64,000 bases of DNA from Triops longicaudatus (GCA_022885665.1 JAGQDJ010000260.1:1364001-1428000); one strand, 5' to 3'. Numbered from the stretch's first letter, positions 22,801 through 34,350 are shown. Notes: generated from the letters alone by a model not told the origin. Translations and numbers: made by a program.

Positions 22801-25632
22801 TCGAGACTTCGAAAAAGAGCGGCTGGAAACTCGAGACAATAGAACAAATTTTCAAGCCCGGCTCTGTTCAAAGAAACTTTGTTCGCGTGCCCGATGCTGC
22901 AACGTGGGCCGGTGGGTATTTCGGTTTCATTTCTTTCGGAGCTCATTTTGTGGTGTTCAGGTGTGGAATTTCAGTCGTTGACTCCGACAACAGTCGCGAA
23001 TGCCAGATATGTCGTTCACGCTATGCAGATTCTTCCAAAAATGCGTTGCAAGACGGTGGAATTTCACAAAATTATCAATTTGAATATTCAAGGAGAGAAA
23101 ACGGTCGCTTTCTCGGTCAAAGTAATTTCGCGTTTTTTCTAGATAGGTTGGCTAATGTACGCTTTCTAGGGCGGAAGGGTGCTGGAGCTGGACGTTGCGA
23201 AATGGTGGGCAAGCTTAGGTGAAGGGGTGTTAAACTACCGACTGACGTTTTATGGGTTGAAGCCGTCCATGCCCAGTGTAGTGATGCATGGAGGAGAAGG
23301 GGTGCTGCGCTTAGAAGTCTCTTCAGGCATAAAAGATGAAGAGCTCTCCCCTCATGTTTCACTAAAAACTTTGGTACAGCCTTTAAGGTAAGATTTGGTA
23401 CCGCGAATCAGTACCGTGAATTCACTTAATTGGTTCACTTAATTTAGGCCAGTAGAATCGAAGTTGCTTCCTCTTGGCTCTCGTGACGTTGTTCCTGATG
23501 GGCGACAAATCTATGAACTCCAGTTAACCTACGAATTTAATGTCCCGAAGGCTGCAGAAGTCACGCCCAACTGGTATGCTTACTAAAGTGTTTCAGTCAT
23601 GACATATTCGCGTTGAATTCAACCATCTTGATATCGTAGTGCATATTTTGCCGAGTTGCTTTATGAATCGGAATACGAGTCTCAACTCTGGATGATTTTT
23701 AACAATCAAAAGCAGCTGCTGAGTGCTGGAGATGCATTCCCCTCTAAGGTAAAATTAAGTAGTACTAACTCGAAGTTTCCAGCTATACAAGACAAAAAAC
23801 TTTGTTATGGATACATTATTTTTTTAAGTGTAAATTTTTTTATTGAATTTTATCAGGAAACATTTTCCTGTATTCTGTATTGTTACTTTCCGTCGCTTGA
23901 CCTGTGGGCAAAATTCTTTCCAATTAGTTAATTATTACACCCCTTGATAGCTAACTTAAAGTTTTTTTTTTCCTGTAAGTTATCACTGTAAGATTTACGA
24001 TTTTTTAACGAGGTATTTCCGAACAATTGGCTGAAAACCCGTGATTTCTTTTTCTAGTATTCCGTGAAACTCGAGAAGGGCGATTACGTGTTGCGGATGC
24101 ACGTGCGACATGAAAAGAAAGAGCTGTTGGACAAACTAACAGATTTAGTTATGCTTGTGGGTCAGAACTTGCCCTCCTCAATTCAACTGGATATCTACAA
24201 TCAACATGGGCAAGCAATGATTCAAGGGAAGAAAATGTCCTTTCCAACGGTTACCACGGGCACAACATACCCCTTTTATATTGCGCCGCTAGCTGCAGAA
24301 AAGTAAGTCCTGAAGTCAGTTGACGTTAAGCTTTAAGCACCTTATGCTTCGTAGGCTACCGAAGACGATTGTTGCCGGACAATATTTAAGTGGAACTGTC
24401 ACTTATGCCAAGAATGAACTTGGGAAATCGGTAGTAAGTTCAGCATGGAGAAACACTTCATCAAATTGGAACTTCATTTTTGCTCTTTTGTAGGATACCT
24501 ATGATTTTAAGTACGTTTTAACGGAACCGCCCAAGCAATCCAGTAAAGACGCAACCAAAGACAGCAGTAAAGAAAAAGAAAAGGAGAAAACAAAACTGGA
24601 GGAGTATACTGAAGCAGTGCGTGAATTGAAGACTTCGTGGCTAGCGAAACTCGATACCACGTCCGGGGCAACTCTGTATGAAGAATTATTGAAAGACTCG
24701 AACGATCCCTTGCCAGTTCACCTGGCCCGCTTGCAAGGCTTAGCTGCTGATAAAGATGCTGCAGAGGATTCTGTTATTGCTCTTGCTGATACCATCATTC
24801 AAAGTATTGATGTTGGTGAGCTGCTTAGTTTCTATGGCTTAAAAAACGATAACCGACCCGATGCTGCAAAGATCAAAGCGTGAGTCACCTTTTAAAGTTG
24901 CGTTTCTTTTTAATTGAGGGGTTCTTAGCTTCTTAGGTCACGTACCACGTAGATCTTGTTCGAAATCAACATAGCTAACGTAATCCTTTCCAAAGATCTT
25001 TCCACAACTTCTCTAAAATGATAGGGTCTCATTTGTAAAGATTTTTTTAAAGCTCTCGTTTCCCCTTACGTCCAACCCCGTACGTTCTCTCGGTACGTGT
25101 ACCAGCGCTATGACCCTGGTTTCATGTTTCAAAGCTAATTCTGATTATTCATGAATCTTGCAGAAGGATAGAGAAACGCAAATCAAACTTATTGGAAGCT
25201 TTAACGAAGAAAGGAAACGCTTTAGTGGCTTTAATCCATGATGGGAATGCAGGGGATATCAAAACGGCTGATTTGGAGTCCGTTAGTAACACTTTACTTA
25301 TGTTTGCTGAGCCGACGGATAGTAAGGTAATAGAAAATTTCAGAAATTTACAAAATTACCCAAGCTAACTAAATGTAACTAAAATGTTCGTTTCTTGGTT
25401 GCAACTTGGCTTCCTTTGATAGGTTATCAAATACTTCGTTGGAGCCTCGGCAGCTCAGGGTTTGTACGGTCTCGCTTTACGTTATTTAGTGAAATTAAAC
25501 GAAGACAAAATTTCACTTGAAAATGAAGACAGAATGGTGGAGCTTTACGAGAATCTGGGCTGGACTCATTGTGTGCGATTTTTAAATAGAACTCGCGCGG
25601 TGCGCTTCCCAGCTTCGTACAATCCATTTTAA
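19898..25632 (+). CDS. TPP2: Tripeptidyl peptidase II
   Basis: A giant cytosolic subtilisin-type exopeptidase that removes tripeptides from free N-termini downstream of the proteasome. Twenty-one exons: 19898-20056, 20202-20330, 20454-20621, 20674-20831, 20881-21044, 21247-21351, 21434-21569, 21621-21751, 21815-22048, 22107-22448, 22508-22664, 22727-22911, 22961-23121, 23170-23387, 23448-23573, 23640-23748, 24058-24302, 24355-24433, 24494-24879, 25164-25326, 25423-25632. They give 1,254 residues, against 1,249 in human. The triad is visible: Asp42 in IAIFDSGVDP, His ~265 in AHGTHVAS and Ser ~451 in NGTSMAAP, plus the oxyanion Asn in ASNDGP. The start follows the family N-terminus (LLPKKETGA). 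An in-frame ATG at 19787 would add 37 basic/hydrophobic residues. Two introns (20057-20201 and 22665-22726) begin with GC. The 3' end lies 88 bp from convergent MSL2. Confidence 0.95.
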
Positions 25633-25705
25633 AAGCCCTTTTTCTAGCCAAGCTTGAGGCTTCTTTGGTTGAGTAACATACAACCTTTATAAACGAAACA
25701 ATCTT

Positions 25706-25711
25706 TTTATT
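25706..25711 (-). terminator. Possible poly(A) signal for MSL2
   Basis: The minus strand reads AATAAA only ~10 bp after the MSL2 stop codon, in the 88-bp space shared with the end of TPP2. It would leave an unusually short 3' UTR. Confidence 0.3.
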
Positions 25712-25720
25712 CGTAAAACT

Positions 25721-27097
25721 TCAAACATCAATATCGACATCACTATTCTCTGTATCAGATTTTTCGTCATCCACTAACAAGGTCGTAGGGACGTCTTCCA
25801 CGGGCTCCACAAAGAGTGGGGGATGTGTTGAATACAAGGACGATGTGTGTGAAACAAGATAATTCAGACTTGGGCTTGCTAAGGAGACTGAGTTGGCCTG
25901 GGTCAGTTCTTGCGATTTGCTGGACGCCGTGGATAATACTCTCGGAGGAACACCGAGGCTTTCTGGAGCGGCTTGCCCGGAAGCTACGCCGTCTTCGCTG
26001 ATTTCGGCATCGTGTGCTGGGTAACTCACTAGGGCTTGGTATTTTGCTTTATTTTCAAGTTTGTAATTCGCTACGAGCGACTTTTGCAGGTTTAATTCGA
26101 TTTCAGTTATGATAGGCCGCACTTTTTTGCCCCCGGGTCGATGAGGGTTCCGACACCCTCTGCAACGGCAATCGATGCACGCCTTCGCTTCTACGTAACA
26201 CGGACAGCGCTGGCCGCAACAGGTAAGCTTACCGGGAGTTGCTGTTGCGTTGCCGCAGCGGCAACCTTTCCGCTTTGGTTTGGGGTGCTTCGGATGTTTG
26301 ACGCGCAATTTTTTTAAAGGCTGAGGAGACGAAGCTTGGTTCCCGTCAGAACCAGCGTCGGTGGTCTGGGGAACTGAATCACTCGAATTCTGCCGGAATG
26401 ACATACTTGGCTTCTTTCTCTTGACGGTCACTGCTTTGCTTGCCATGTTCGCTTGTGAAAACACATTGCCAGAATTTGACGTAGTTTCAGAGACATTATT
26501 ACTAGTTGGCTCTAAACTGTTTGAAGCCGGAACGGCGTTTTTCGCCTGCGTTGCAACAATTCCTCTAGTAGACGGTGCGGCGACATTTGACGTTGTCTGC
26601 GTGGCCGCAGAAGCGGTTGGAGTGAAGACACAGGGCAGAATAGAGTATGCGGATTTACTGAGCCCAAATGAGGACTTGTAGTCGTCTTGTAGACCAGCAC
26701 CTTCATGAATGATATCGATAAGTTCGTTACAGCCATTCGTCATAGTTTTCTGGATTTCTCCATAAATCAAAGTGTTGCACATGTACTCGCAAAGCTTTTT
26801 GAAACACTGGAGGAGTATGCGTAACTGGATGTTCTCATAATAGTCATTGTAGTCTTTGCACCAGCTACACGACGGTTTCAATTTTTTCTTTCCTCCTCTG
26901 CACAACTTACAAACGTGGTGCTGGCATTTACTTTCGCTAGGAGTATAAGGCTCAATCAAAAGGTTTTGGCAGACTGTGCAAGACAATGATTGGCGCAAGT
27001 ATGGCAAAAGCCGATATAAATCAGTCCATGATGAATTGTGAACATCTCCTTGCATTACTAGTCTGCAAGTAGAAACGTACAAACTCGTAGCGTTCAT
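25721..27097 (-). CDS. MSL2: MSL2, RING-type E3 ubiquitin ligase of the MSL complex
   Basis: MSL2 is the RING and CXC subunit of the male-specific-lethal chromatin complex, which in flies drives X dosage compensation and in other animals supports H4K16 acetylation. The gene is one uninterrupted exon of 458 residues, unlike all its neighbours. The N-terminus matches the family closely (ATSLYVSTCRLV, then LLPYLRQSLSCTVCQNLL). RING cysteines follow in CQHHVCKLC and KPSCSWCKDY, and then KKLCEYM. A Ser/Thr/Asn-rich linker leads to the CXC domain at ~residues 280-330 (KGCRCG...CCGQRCPCY...CIDCRCRGCRNPHRPGGK). The tail is acidic. It is shorter than fly and human MSL2. It shares a promoter region with ASCC1 and is convergent with TPP2. 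Confidence 0.93.
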   Translation of the reverse strand: MNATSLYVSTCRLVMQGDVHNSSWTDLYRLLPYLRQSLSCTVCQNLLIEPYTPSESKCQHHVCKLCRGGKKKLKPSCSWCKDYNDYYENIQLRILLQCFKKLCEYMCNTLIYGEIQKTMTNGCNELIDIIHEGAGLQDDYKSSFGLSKSAYSILPCVFTPTASAATQTTSNVAAPSTRGIVATQAKNAVPASNSLEPTSNNVSETTSNSGNVFSQANMASKAVTVKRKKPSMSFRQNSSDSVPQTTDAGSDGNQASSPQPLKKLRVKHPKHPKPKRKGCRCGNATATPGKLTCCGQRCPCYVEAKACIDCRCRGCRNPHRPGGKKVRPIITEIELNLQKSLVANYKLENKAKYQALVSYPAHDAEISEDGVASGQAAPESLGVPPRVLSTASSKSQELTQANSVSLASPSLNYLVSHTSSLYSTHPPLFVEPVEDVPTTLLVDDEKSDTENSDVDIDV

Positions 27098-27570
27098 TTT
27101 CCGAGCCGTTTCACGTCACTATGCTAAGAAAATAATTGTAAAGTAATGTAAAAGATTAAATGTCGCACTGTTTAAAATTTTGAAAACAAAAGATAAGCTT
27201 TTGCGAAAATAGTAAACAGAGGATTGCTAAAAGAAGTAAGCTACCAAAAGTTTTCGGCGCGCAAAGGCAGCGCCACTAGTATCCATATTGAAAGCTTAAT
27301 AGTGAACTCACACGGGAGAGTCAGTGCGCACTGGGTTTTTCAAACAGACACAACTCGGCGTGTTTCAAAAGCTGAACACAAGTTTCCTTTCTCAAACACA
27401 CCAAGAGCGCACGGTGAGCTTAACTCAGTGCGCACTATCTTAAGTGGATTCGTAAGCCTGTTTATTTACATACAAGGTGTTTATTTACATTTTCATTTCA
27501 CAACAACAACCCTCTGTACAACAACCGCAGAAAAACTACCACGCGCACTATCAAGATATCTTGAGTGAAA
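27098..27570. promoter_or_regulatory. Bidirectional promoter region between MSL2 and ASCC1
   Basis: The start codons of two divergent genes are 473 bp apart. The region carries two copies of the perfect 10-bp palindrome AGTGCGCACT at 27323-27332 and 27427-27436, 104 bp apart, in an otherwise AT-rich spacer. No TATA box is evident. The palindromes are candidate factor-binding sites. Confidence 0.5.
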
Positions 27571-29337
27571 ATGGATATTCTGCAACCTGAATTGTATTGG
27601 ATTAACAACATATGTTACCGTGTAAATCCGTCGAGTGCAGAAGGATTGCAAGGACCCCTTAATCAGTCTACTGACATTCTTGCAAGTAGGCTTATGTATT
27701 CCTCGATCCCTCCCTAGTATTTAGCCTCCCTCAATGCTTAGTTTTCTCATGCCATACTAAACAAAAATAACATTATTCAACTTAATTTAACCAACCTTAG
27801 CGTATTCAATCTGGAGTGCCCACCTTAAAATGGGATAATTTCGAAGGAAAAAGGCCCTTTTTTATTTTTTATTTTTCATTTCGGTTAATTTTTAAGTAAA
27901 AGCAAAATAAATATTAGTTTTCTTATGCCCGTTACGCGCAATACAGTATGTAGAACATATACACGCAGGAATTTAAGTTAGCTAAACTGGGTTCAGCAGG
28001 AATTTTTTATTTACCATTGTCTTTCTTTACGATTATTTTATATCGTTTCGTACGTCCTGTGCTCCCATTGTATACTTATTAAGTTAACCTACCATTTTTG
28101 TCCGCCTTTTTATATTAATTGCCAATTATTATGATTATTAAAATGTGATTTTTTGTAGGTTATGATTTTCAAAAAGAAGAAGAATTGTGCGACGACGAAG
28201 CTGAGCTAGAAGTTACATGCCTCGACGATGGCCGATTTCGTTACGAGTTTCCCGTTGCCGGGTAATTCTAGTTTAGTTTTGTTTTGACGATGCGTTTAGT
28301 GACATTATAGGGAATTCTATTCGCATATCATCGGTGCCAAAGGAAATACCAGAAAACGTTTAGAAACTGATTGCGGTGTTCAGATACGAGTTCCCAAGCA
28401 AGGGCAGACTGGAAACATAGGTATAAATTGTATAAATTAAGCAACTGCTCCAAAAGCTGTGGAACGTTATCATTATACGGTTTTCAATTAGTTGTCACCG
28501 GTAGCAAACGAGCCAACGTAACTGCTGCCTACAATCAGATTAGCGTGCTTGTGGGCAATGTTCGAAGGAAGCAGCCGTTTACCCATTTTTTGTCGATCGC
28601 AATCAAATCAAAATCCATTCGTGAAAAATTTGCGGAATTCTTGGTATGTTTTTGGAGAAAATGTTTAGTTTTATTAAACAAGCCCGACGAGTAGGAAGGT
28701 ATAAGACCTCTGAGAGTAGATGAAAAGCTATTTCAAATTCCAGAAAAACTCCATCTAACCCTAGGAACCCTTGTTCTAATGGATGAGCGGGAAAGAACAG
28801 AAGCAGCTCGCATACTTCGAGACATGGGAAAAGAGTAAGCGAAGAAAAAGTTAAATTTCGAACGTTAACAATGATCTGCTCTCTAGCGATCTTTTTTCCA
28901 AATCCTTGGAGATTGTAATTGAAGGGCTTGAAATAATGAATGACGACCCAAGTTCCGTTGACGTTTTATACGCTCGCGTTAAAGAAACTGCGAATGCCAA
29001 GCGCCTGCAAGATATGGCCATGACTTTGATGGATTGCTTCGTAAAAGCAGGATTGGCCTATCGGGAGTTCGAAAGGCTGAAATTACACGTGACATTGTTG
29101 AACGCGTCCTTTAGAGACGATGAATGTGCTCCTAAGGTATCTCTCGATGCCCGTCCTATCATTGAGGTAAGTTTGACGACATTTGAAATAAACTTTTAAT
29201 CCTTTATATTTTAGAAATTCGCTAACTTTCATTTTGGCCGGGAAAATGTTGACACAGTTCACTTATCCCAGCGCTGTAGCACTGGACCGGATGGTTATTA
29301 CAAAAGCACCGCAAAGTTGAGTCTTACGAGCTCATAA
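27571..29337 (+). CDS. ASCC1: ASCC1, activating signal cointegrator 1 complex subunit 1
   Basis: ASCC1 is an RNA-binding subunit of the ASCC complex, acting in transcription, alkylation repair with ASCC3/ALKBH3, and splicing-linked control. Seven exons: 27571-27685, 28159-28261, 28311-28420, 28492-28643, 28695-28834, 28887-29166, 29215-29337; 340 residues. An N-terminal family start (MDILQPEL) is followed by a KH domain with YSHIIGAKGNTRKRLE and RRKQPFTHFL. The C-terminal 2H-phosphoesterase-like (AKAP7/LigT) domain shows both histidine motifs, HLTLG and HVTLL, and the family stretch NDDPSSVDVLYARV. Length and exon phases are consistent. It is transcribed away from MSL2 from a shared intergenic region. 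Confidence 0.93.
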
Positions 29338-29372
29338 TTTACTTTATTTTTCTGTACAAATACAATTTACGG

Positions 29373-29378
29373 AATAAA
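29373..29378 (+). terminator. Poly(A) signal for ASCC1
   Basis: AATAAA lies 36 bp after the ASCC1 stop codon. Confidence 0.55.
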
Positions 29379-30121
29379 GCCCGAAGAGATACAAACACAC
29401 TTCCTTTGATAAAGCTCTTCGCCTCACATGTCATGTACAACGTAAGCAAACAAACTCAGTTTGTCGGATTCAGGGCGGATTAACCAATTATTAGGTACGT
29501 AGCGAATCTTTTAAGCTTTGATGCTATTTACATTTTCCTAGAATCTCATTAAGCTCGTAGTAAAGACTTAAATTGCTATTGCATCGACAGTTCTGAGTGT
29601 TCGACATGCAAATAGCTAGCAAAGAAACAAATATATTATTGCAATAAATAGGTTTTGTACCCTAATATTCTATTGTTCAGGTTTCTATTGCTATTCTCTA
29701 TCCCCTTGTTTTCTCGTATTACAGGTAAATTGGTAGTCTTTTCCGTTATAATAGGGCTTATTTCAAATACTGTTTCTCCTGCTAACACGTCAGGTATGTC
29801 ACTGAGGAAAATGAAAAAAAGTCTTAAAAAAAACGACCAGAATAGTCATGCTTACTACTGTCGCTAGGATTCAATGACGTTTGACCGTCACTGATATCCC
29901 ATGACACATAATACGTTAATTCCAAATTAATTCACATTGACAAGAAACTTCGTCGGTTTTTGTCAGTTCCCTTTCTATTAATTAGGTCCCAAGGCTTAAG
30001 ACCTTCATTTTCCTCAGTGGCACACCTTGGGGACAAAGACGTGAAACACAAGTTTGGAATAAACCTTATCCATCCCGTCGAACATTGAATAGTAGATTAT
30101 TTCTAGACTTCGAAAACATCG
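29379..30121. other. Convergent 3' spacer between ASCC1 and the PP2C gene
   Basis: AT-rich DNA with no recognisable gene; it contains the 3' UTRs of both flanking genes. Confidence 0.5.
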
Positions 30122-32293
30122 TTATGTCAAAGCTATCGAAGGATGCGTAAAATCAACTATGAGCACGGAAATATTATCAACAGAGCCCCGCTGATAAGCT
30201 TGTGTTGTCAAGCCTTTCGCCGCCTGCAACGGTTCGTGTATGTGCGCCTTGGTGTAAGCTACGGCTTCTTCGTTAGTGAATGTATCCCACAAGCCATCGG
30301 ACGCAAGGATCATAAAATGTGCTTTGTGATCTTTGAGGTCGAACGTTAGGACATCGGGCTCTGCCGTTAGCAAGTTGCGGTCTTTGAGAGGGAAATCACC
30401 TAGCGCTCGCGAAGTAGCCAGAATCCCCGCTACGCGCCATACTCCGTTGAATGTCACAAATCCTCCTGCCTCTTGTATCCGCCGTCGTTCTTTTAACTAT
30501 ATTCGTAAGATTAACAAGTTGGGTAATTAATCAATAGAGAAGAGTTGCACTTTTAGAATGAGCTACCTGTTGTGGTTTGTGATCAAAGGACAGAGGAATC
30601 GCTTTACCCTTCGAGTCACACATTACACCCCGTGAGTCACCCACATTTGCTACAGCTAGTCGGCCCTTTTCACGGTCCAGAATAGCGACAAGTGCAGTAC
30701 TTCCTACAAGAACGGCGACGATTAAGGCTTTATTTAGTTCTTATGTAAGTCTAAGGAAAATTAACCTGCAATATCATTTTGCTTCTTAGCTTCCACTATC
30801 AACGCCTTATCAGAATCTAAGATGGTTTGGTAGAGCTCCTGGGAAATATCCCAGCGGTCTTCACGGGGGCGTTTTGGTGCTGGTGTAGACGGCAACGGTA
30901 TCGCAGATTCTTTATTCGACCAACGAGCAGCTCGCCTTTTAGAAGCGTTTGCCATGTCAGCTTCAGCTTGCTTTGCGACGCTGTTTTCTTTGTTGGAACT
31001 GTTCCTCGAAATCTGAGTTCCTGGTTGAGTGTTCTCTTTATTTCCGTTATTTTTCCGAGACGAGTACGGGGTGGTTGCCTGTTTCGTGTCATCGGGCTCT
31101 GATCCATTTCTTTCATTCCCTTCTGCAGATTCTTGATCTTCTTTTGGCTTTCGTTGAGAAATTTTTCGGCCCAGTTTGAGCAATCTTTCCGGCAATGACT
31201 TAACCAGCCAGTCTTGCACGTACTCCGCTGCGAACTGGATTGGCAAGAAACAAGACGCGAGATAAATATTCGTTACCAGGGTAACACATGTCAAAAATAG
31301 CTAAGCCCTTTGTGGTGCAAGTCTGGGGTGGGTGAATGGGGTGTTAGTGGTAGGAAGAATTGGCACGCGACGGCCTTGCTCCCAAATCACACTTCTTAAG
31401 TGCCTACAACGGAAGTTAAAACACGTGCTGATCCAAAAACTGACGAGTTTGAGATGATGAGCATGTCTGAGATCTCGTTTTATACTACGGCGCAATAGGA
31501 ACTGCCATCTGTAGAGTTTTGTATGTGTCGATAACGATGCATTGCTGAGCGTGAAGCTCCACGTGAGTTTATCATCAGTTTACGTTGAATCAAAATCCCA
31601 CCGATTCGAAGACGCAGATTTTTAGGTAAAAATAAAAATAGTTTGTTATAAAGAAAGTTTGTTAAAGAAATAGTTTGTTAAAAAGAAAGTAGGTTTAGAA
31701 GCTGTCGCATTGAAGAGGCGATGGAGAACGTAAATTATTACTATGTTATAACTGCATTGATTTTGTTGTTGCAGTTGTTACTGTAGATACAGGACTAAAA
31801 TTTTTACCTCTCCTCCGTGGCCGTCGTATATCGCGAAAAGAGCTAGATCCCGGTCTCCAGGCAAGCGTTCTTGTAGAGTAAATCGATCTTCCATGCGTGG
31901 CCTCCTTCCTTGAATAGCATAGCAAGCAGCTCCGGCGAATTGTACTTCCCAATAAGCGCTGGGATCACCGGATGTCAAAAATAAGTTGCCCATGTTTAAA
32001 GACTTATTTCTCTGTCGGCCGTAAATTTTTGCGACAGCACGTAAGCGCAGTCGATTCATTTGTTTTACTAGTATCCAGGCCCATTTTTCTAGTTTGTGCC
32101 GGAAAAAGTACGCTGATAAAAGAAGCCCTACAATGGGGAAGAAAACAAATGGAGCAAAGACAGCCGCGAGTATAGGCCCTAGCTGGGAGACCGGAGTAAA
32201 CCACTGAAACAGTTCCGTCAACTGTCGTCGTGTGCTGACGCACAGTATTGCTGTGGCGTCGTAGATCACTTGTGATTCGAGCAGGTCGTCCAT
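30122..32293 (-). CDS. PPM1L: PP2C-type Ser/Thr phosphatase, PPM1L-like, with an in-domain insertion
   Basis: PPM1L is an ER-membrane metal-dependent phosphatase acting on stress kinases and ceramide transport. Exons in transcript order: 32293-31808, 31234-30766, 30703-30567, 30496-30122; 488 residues against ~360 in human. The N-terminus has a hydrophobic anchor (PILAAVFAPFVFFPIVGLLL). PP2C metal and catalytic motifs are present: RPRMEDRF, IYDGHGGE, VANVGDSRG, DGLWD and DNISVLIV. Residues ~189-287, between the first helices of the phosphatase core, are a charged Lys/Glu/Asn/Ser-rich stretch with repeated NKEN, absent from the mammalian protein; it is encoded inside exon 2. The family call is firm; assignment to PPM1L rather than a close paralogue rests on the anchor and the FNGVWRVAGILATSRALGD block. 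Confidence 0.88.
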
Positions 32294-33193
32294 GTTTGTA
32301 CAGTTCGCTGTGTCAAATTAACATTCAAATATTATCCTTTCTTGAGGGTGTTTATCAGAACAGGTGTATCACGATAGAATATGGGTAGACCTTAATGCTT
32401 CGCATGCGAGTGAGCTACTGAGAGATGAGAACTGCAGTGAAGACTGATGAAGAGACTATTTTTAGATGAGGTTGGTTTCCAAAGCTATGCGCAACAACTG
32501 GGTTACGTGCAATTCGTCTTGTTTCTTTTAATGGAAACTCTTTCTCAATATTACGGCACACAAGGAAGTTTGATTCACCTGTTGTAATAATTGGGAACAT
32601 TAACATACTGTAATGATTGTACTGCCAGGTGGGTCGTGCGAAAGTTCAGTAATATCTGGACAATTAAGAGAGTAGATTTTTGGAAAGTTAAGACAATATC
32701 TCGAGTAACATAACCTGCAGCTTCTTCGTGAGGACCCAGCCCGAAAGCCCACTTTATTCGGCCAGCATAACACCAAGGAAATTGTGTCAGTTTGTTATTA
32801 TTGTGTGTATAGAAAAAGAAGCATTATTCTTTGCTTGCAAGAAAACAAACTAGACAAAAAGATGAATATGCAATTCCTCGAAAAAAGAAGTAGTAGTTTA
32901 GAAAAGTGTACTGACTTTGTCCTGATCATGTACTGATGTCCTTTCCACAATCCATGAATGAAAAGTTTTACCTACCATTTTCTGAGATTTTTCTTGACAA
33001 CGAAACAACAATTTTTCTACTGTGTTGTTATTTTTGAGATCACACGCGACTTAGCTTTTTCCACTATTGTATGTAGGTATTTTATCCAATAAATCGATCT
33101 GGGCTTGGAATTTTCTCGTCCTATTTATACATACTTATCCGTTATTACGTTTTATCGTTCTTTAATTGGTCGATATTTTTTGTGTTAATTTTG
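32294..33193. other. Upstream region of the PP2C gene, no gene seen
   Basis: About 900 bp of AT-rich DNA with no supported coding sequence. It should include the PP2C promoter. Confidence 0.45.
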
Positions 33194-33310
33194 TACTTTT
33201 CTTTGATTATTTGAAAATTTCTTTCACTTAATTTTTTCAGAATCAAATATTATACCTTGTGGTCGTTCGTACAGGCTTTGTTTAATTTTATACAAGTATA
33301 GGACAGTATA
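33194..33310 (+). repeat. Dispersed repeat family, copy 1
   Basis: It shares with the copies at 34187 and 37578 a diverged core reading roughly TATACCTTnTGG, then ATTCnTACAGG, then TTTTATACAAGTATAG. The copies differ by point changes and small gaps, so they look like old insertions of one element. This copy ends earliest. Confidence 0.55.
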
Positions 33311-33869
33311 GTACTACGGCTCTTCCTGATCCGCTGATATGACTACGCGTTTATGTTCCACATAATATGCCTATTAAAAAGCGATTAAAACGAATGTGTA
33401 ATTCATTTGTAAATTACTTTCCTAAAGTATACCTGGACAAAGTGACTTATTAAAACGGAAAAAATCACACCAAACCGTAATCTGAATCAATTTTTGTCGA
33501 TCAGTCGAAAAATGGGTTGTAAGACGAAAATCACATAAAACGACATGAGAGTAACGTTCAAAGAAAAATCACGTAAAGAGGTGAAATTAAGTTGAGAGAT
33601 CAGTCAAATAATGATTTATCATAGACTAGAGATCACGTAAAGCGAGGTAATATGCAATTTATACATTTTTATAATATGCAAATTAAGCTACATAAATTAT
33701 TCCCCTCAGCACGAGGATTCCAAATCTGTAAGAATTATTGCGCTAGCCCTTCAAATAAGCGAAAAAAAATGAGCTTGAATATGAAATTATGCCCTGAGGG
33801 CGTCTCAGGAGCCAAAAAAATTGAAATCCCATAAGGAATAACATAGGAAAAAGTGCGATGTACGATGTA

Positions 33870-34112
33870 GCGCATCATGCTTTTCGAGGCCTCGTTCACC
33901 CTTTCCTATCCCTTTTCCTGCTTCCCCTGCTGTTTCCATTGATACTCGTGGTAGTCCCATACCATTGGGATTTACCAGGTACCATAGGAAGCAGGCCAGG
34001 CATAGTCAGATTTTTTTTATCCTATGAAAAACCAAACTCAGACTCGGGGAATCGAACCCACGACCTCACGATTTAAAGACTAGGTCTTCGACCGCTCAGC
34101 CATTGCAGACAC
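33870..34112 (-). repeat. tRNA-like unit, probable tRNA-derived SINE
   Basis: On the minus strand a pol III A box (TGGCTGAGCGGTC at 34102-34090) and B box (GGTTCGATTCC at 34058-34048) sit about 32 bp apart, as in Ser/Leu-type tRNAs. The acceptor-stem halves do not pair and the anticodon stem is poor, so it is not a working tRNA gene. About 170 bp of non-tRNA sequence follows, as in a SINE body. Confidence 0.5.
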
Positions 34113-34186
34113 TCAGTATAGCAGCTTGTTGAAATACAAGAACTATCGTTATTATGCTACCTATGCAACTTATCACAGGTGACACC

Positions 34187-34350
34187 AAGTACTGTTCTTT
34201 GATTATTAATAGACTTCTTTCTGGCAGGAAGTTTGTTCAAAATGAAATACTATACCTTATGGTTATTCATACAGGTTTCCTTTCATTTTATACAAGTATA
34301 GGAAAATAAACCATTATTATTCATTTTGATAACGTGTACGATTAAAATCG
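34187..34350 (+). repeat. Dispersed repeat family, copy 2
   Basis: It aligns by eye with copy 3 from AGTACTGTTCT through the TATACCTT core to AACGTGTACGATTAAAAT, and with copy 1 over the core. No terminal inverted repeats or coding capacity were seen. Confidence 0.6.

Noticed and set aside
25427..25651. Minus-strand frame opposite the last TPP2 exon.
   Set aside because: It is a shadow of the TPP2 coding exon 25423-25632.
34020..34112. A functional tRNA-Ser/Leu gene on the minus strand.
   Set aside because: The A and B boxes are good, but the acceptor-stem halves do not pair and the anticodon arm is poor; a SINE or tRNA pseudogene is more likely.
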